From SIG710 sp045651985 (GTDB lineage: Bacteria > Bacillota > Clostridia > Oscillospirales > CAG-272), in contig JAZRTK010000029.1 of NCBI GenBank assembly GCA_045651985.1, positions 1 to 7,076 of the forward strand: DNA of 7,076 nt, given 5' to 3'. The translations under genes and the position numbers were made by a program. The notes beneath the pieces are model-generated. The model searched no databases and was not told where the DNA came from. It saw nothing but the letters and a program-made list of their open reading frames with translations. This document shows positions 5,707-7,076 of the stretch, piece after piece (the stretch's first letter is position 1; each line of letters begins with the position of its first letter).

Positions 5707-5722
5707 TATCAAAATCTTGTAA
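5707..5722. promoter_or_regulatory. Candidate NrdR box 2
   Basis: An identical core CAAAATCTTG (5710-5719) lies exactly 31 bp from that of box 1, leaving 15 bp between the two 16-bp boxes. Paired boxes on the same helix face at this spacing are typical of NrdR operators. The outer bases of this copy match the consensus poorly. Confidence 0.5.
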
Positions 5723-5742
5723 AATACACCATAAATTTAGGT

Positions 5743-5771
5743 TTGAAAAGACATTTTTAATATGGTAGAAT
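5743..5771 (+). promoter_or_regulatory. Promoter of the two-helix membrane protein gene
   Basis: TTGAAA (5743-5748), a 17-bp spacer and TAGAAT (5766-5771) with an extended TGg form a strong sigma-A promoter divergent from nrdR. The leader is about 85 bases and holds a modest hairpin, TTGCG/CGCAA (5821-5825/5831-5835), shortly before the ribosome site. Confidence 0.8.
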
Positions 5772-5862
5772 ATATTCACAGACAAAAAACGAGTTTTTTC
5801 GAGGTCAGACGGTAAAGTTTTTGCGGTTTGCGCAATAAAAACGGGAGAGGGGGGTTCTTTAT

Positions 5863-6090
5863 ATGAAAAAATTTGCCAAAGGATTGACAAGGCAGGGCTT
5901 TATTGCTCTGGCGGCGGCGCTTGCACCCGTACTGGCGGTGCTTTTGGTCTTTACATTTTGTTTGGCAGACGCCGACCCGCTTGAGATATACGTAAAATAT
6001 ACGAAGATGTTTGAATACATATTATGTGCGCTTTTGCTGGCGGTCGGCGGAGGACTGCTGACCGATTACATATTTCGGAGCTCGAAATAG
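5863..6090 (+). CDS. Small two-helix membrane protein of unknown function
   Basis: The 75-residue product starts at ATG 5863, behind a purine-rich GGGAGAGGGGGG stretch (5843-5854) that ends 8 bases before the start. The N-terminus is basic (K2, K3, K6, R10). It is followed by a hydrophobic helix at about 13-34 (ALAAALAPVLAVLLVF), a short polar and acidic loop (ADADPLEIYVKYTK) and a second helix at about 51-68 (ILCALLLAVGGGLL), ending TDYIFRSSK. With the positive-inside rule both ends should be cytoplasmic, giving a hairpin in the membrane. I do not recognise a family. It has its own promoter and lies 67 bp upstream of mnmA on the same strand with no clear terminator between them, so some read-through into mnmA is possible. 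No catalytic motif is visible. Confidence 0.8.
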   Translation: MKKFAKGLTRQGFIALAAALAPVLAVLLVFTFCLADADPLEIYVKYTKMFEYILCALLLAVGGGLLTDYIFRSSK

Positions 6091-6098
6091 TTTATCTC

Positions 6099-6127
6099 TT
6101 GACTTGACGGGCAAACTGCGGTATAAT
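6099..6127 (+). promoter_or_regulatory. Promoter of mnmA
   Basis: TTGACT (6099-6104), a 17-bp spacer and a perfect TATAAT (6122-6127) form a strong promoter in the gap after the small membrane protein gene. A second TTGAC (6104-6108) and a second TATAAT (6133-6138) are present, but their spacings to one another (about 23 bp) or to the other boxes are poor. Confidence 0.88.
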
Positions 6128-6157
6128 TTCAGTATAATGAAAAAGGAGGCTGCGGGT

Positions 6158-7076
6158 ATGCAAAATGAAAGCAAAGAAAAGTCTGTTCTTGTTGCTATGA
6201 GCGGCGGTGTTGACAGTTCCGTGGCGGCGCATATAATGCTGTCCCGCGGCTATAAGTGTGAGGGGGCTATCTTCCGAATGTACCGCGGCGAGGATGACTG
6301 CGGGCAGGATACCGATATCTCAGATGCCGAAAAGGTCTGCATAGAGCTTGGTATTCCTCTGTCCGTTGTGGATTTTACTGTGGATTTCAAGCGGGAGATC
6401 GTTGAAAAATTCATTCGCACTTACGAGGAGGGCGGTACGCCCAACCCCTGCGTTGACTGCAACCGAACGGTGAAATTCGGAAAGCTTCTTGATTTCGCGC
6501 GGTCGCGCGGGCTTGAATATATCGCAACGGGTCACTTTGCGCGGGTCGAATATTCACCCGAGGTGGGACGCTTTCAGCTGAAAAAAGCGCTGTCGGCGAA
6601 GAAAGACCAAAGCTACGTTCTCTGCAACCTGACCCAAGATCAGCTGTCAAGGGTTATATTCCCCTTGGGCGAGACCCAAAAGGATTCGGTGCGCTCTGTT
6701 GCCTTGGAGCTTGGTCTTGACGTGGCGGAGAAAAAGGACAGCCAGGACATCTGCTTTATCCCCGATGGTGATTACGCGGCGTTTATGGAGCGCTATACGG
6801 GGAAAAAATATCCTGTCGGAAAGTTCCTTGATATATGGGGTAACGAGATAGGCGAGCACAGGGGTGCCGTGCGCTACACTATAGGTCAGCGCAAAGGTCT
6901 GGGACTTGCCATGGGGGAGACTGTCTACGTTTGCCGCAAGTGTATGGAGGATAATAGCGTAACGGTGGGAAAAGAGAAGCTTCTTTTCAAAAAGACTCTT
7001 GTGGCAAAGGATTTTAACTGGGTCTCCATCGAGTGTCCCGAAAGGGAGATACGGGCGAAGGCAAAGGCTCGATACC
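6158..7076 (+). CDS. mnmA: tRNA-specific 2-thiouridylase MnmA (3' end beyond the window)
   Basis: MnmA activates U34 of tRNA-Lys, tRNA-Glu and tRNA-Gln with ATP and inserts sulfur at position 2, which stabilises codon reading. The window holds the first 306 codons of a usually ~360-residue protein; the frame is open to the right edge. The PP-loop SGGVDSS is at 15-21. The nucleophilic cysteine is C101 in NPCVDCNRTVKFG (with C98 forming CxxC), and the second catalytic cysteine is C199 in SQDICFIPDGDY, equivalent to E. coli C102 and C199. TGHFARV (124-130), RYTIGQRKGLG (239-249) and the start of the C-terminal barrel follow. The start ATG has AAGGAGG (6143-6149) at 8-base spacing. No IscS-like cysteine desulfurase gene is in view. 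Its substrate tRNA-Gln lies at the left edge of the window. Confidence 0.97.
   Translation, partial: MQNESKEKSVLVAMSGGVDSSVAAHIMLSRGYKCEGAIFRMYRGEDDCGQDTDISDAEKVCIELGIPLSVVDFTVDFKREIVEKFIRTYEEGGTPNPCVDCNRTVKFGKLLDFARSRGLEYIATGHFARVEYSPEVGRFQLKKALSAKKDQSYVLCNLTQDQLSRVIFPLGETQKDSVRSVALELGLDVAEKKDSQDICFIPDGDYAAFMERYTGKKYPVGKFLDIWGNEIGEHRGAVRYTIGQRKGLGLAMGETVYVCRKCMEDNSVTVGKEKLLFKKTLVAKDFNWVSIECPEREIRAKAKARY

Noticed and set aside
5784..5799. A6/T6 hairpin in the leader of the 75-residue gene as a terminator or attenuator
   Set aside because: The stem is only A-T pairs around a 4-base loop, too weak to stop transcription.
6245..6300. Possible frameshift or truncation in mnmA, since no complete frame is present
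   Set aside because: Codon-by-codon reading from 6158 to 7076 is open with all motifs in order; it only lacks a stop because the window ends.

Overview
The window looks like an ordinary chromosomal segment of a low-to-mid GC Firmicute, most probably a member of the Clostridia. The reasons are strong AGGAGG-type ribosome binding sites, near-consensus sigma-A promoters with 17-bp spacers (several with an extended TG -10), a TTG start on typA/bipA, a Bacillus-like tRNA-Gln, and a CxxC-type MnmA. The species cannot be named from this sequence. I see no phage, IS, CRISPR or toxin-antitoxin signature.

Layout from left to right: (1) A promoter and tRNA-Gln(UUG) on the plus strand end at a 15-bp hairpin shared with the converging luxS-mtnN operon. 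(2) luxS and mtnN on the minus strand are one base apart and together convert S-adenosylhomocysteine to adenine, homocysteine and the AI-2 precursor; their promoter lies at about 1381-1409. (3) Divergent from luxS is a 30-codon, cysteine-rich, single-helix membrane microprotein gene, followed by a 22-bp bidirectional terminator. (4) A minus-strand gene encodes a 363-residue regulator with a C-terminal ArsR-type winged helix and a long N-terminal part that I do not recognise. (5) An AT-rich intergenic region of about 420-550 bases holds the regulator promoter, several inverted repeats and the typA promoter. (6) typA/bipA on the plus strand converges on nrdR on the minus strand, with a 16-bp bidirectional hairpin between them. 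(7) nrdR has a clear promoter overlapped by two copies of a 10-mer 31 bp apart, which fit tandem NrdR boxes (probable autoregulation). (8) Divergently, a 75-residue two-helix membrane protein of unknown function has its own promoter, followed by mnmA, which has its own consensus promoter and runs off the right edge.

Functional links: LuxS and MtnN catalyse consecutive steps of the activated methyl cycle. MnmA thiolates U34 of tRNA-Gln(UUG), tRNA-Lys and tRNA-Glu, so the tRNA at the left edge is a substrate of the enzyme at the right edge, though the two are not co-transcribed. No wholly new system is evident. The best leads are the NrdR-box pair, the cysteine-rich microprotein, the ArsR-fusion regulator with inverted repeats at its promoter, and the small membrane protein next to mnmA.
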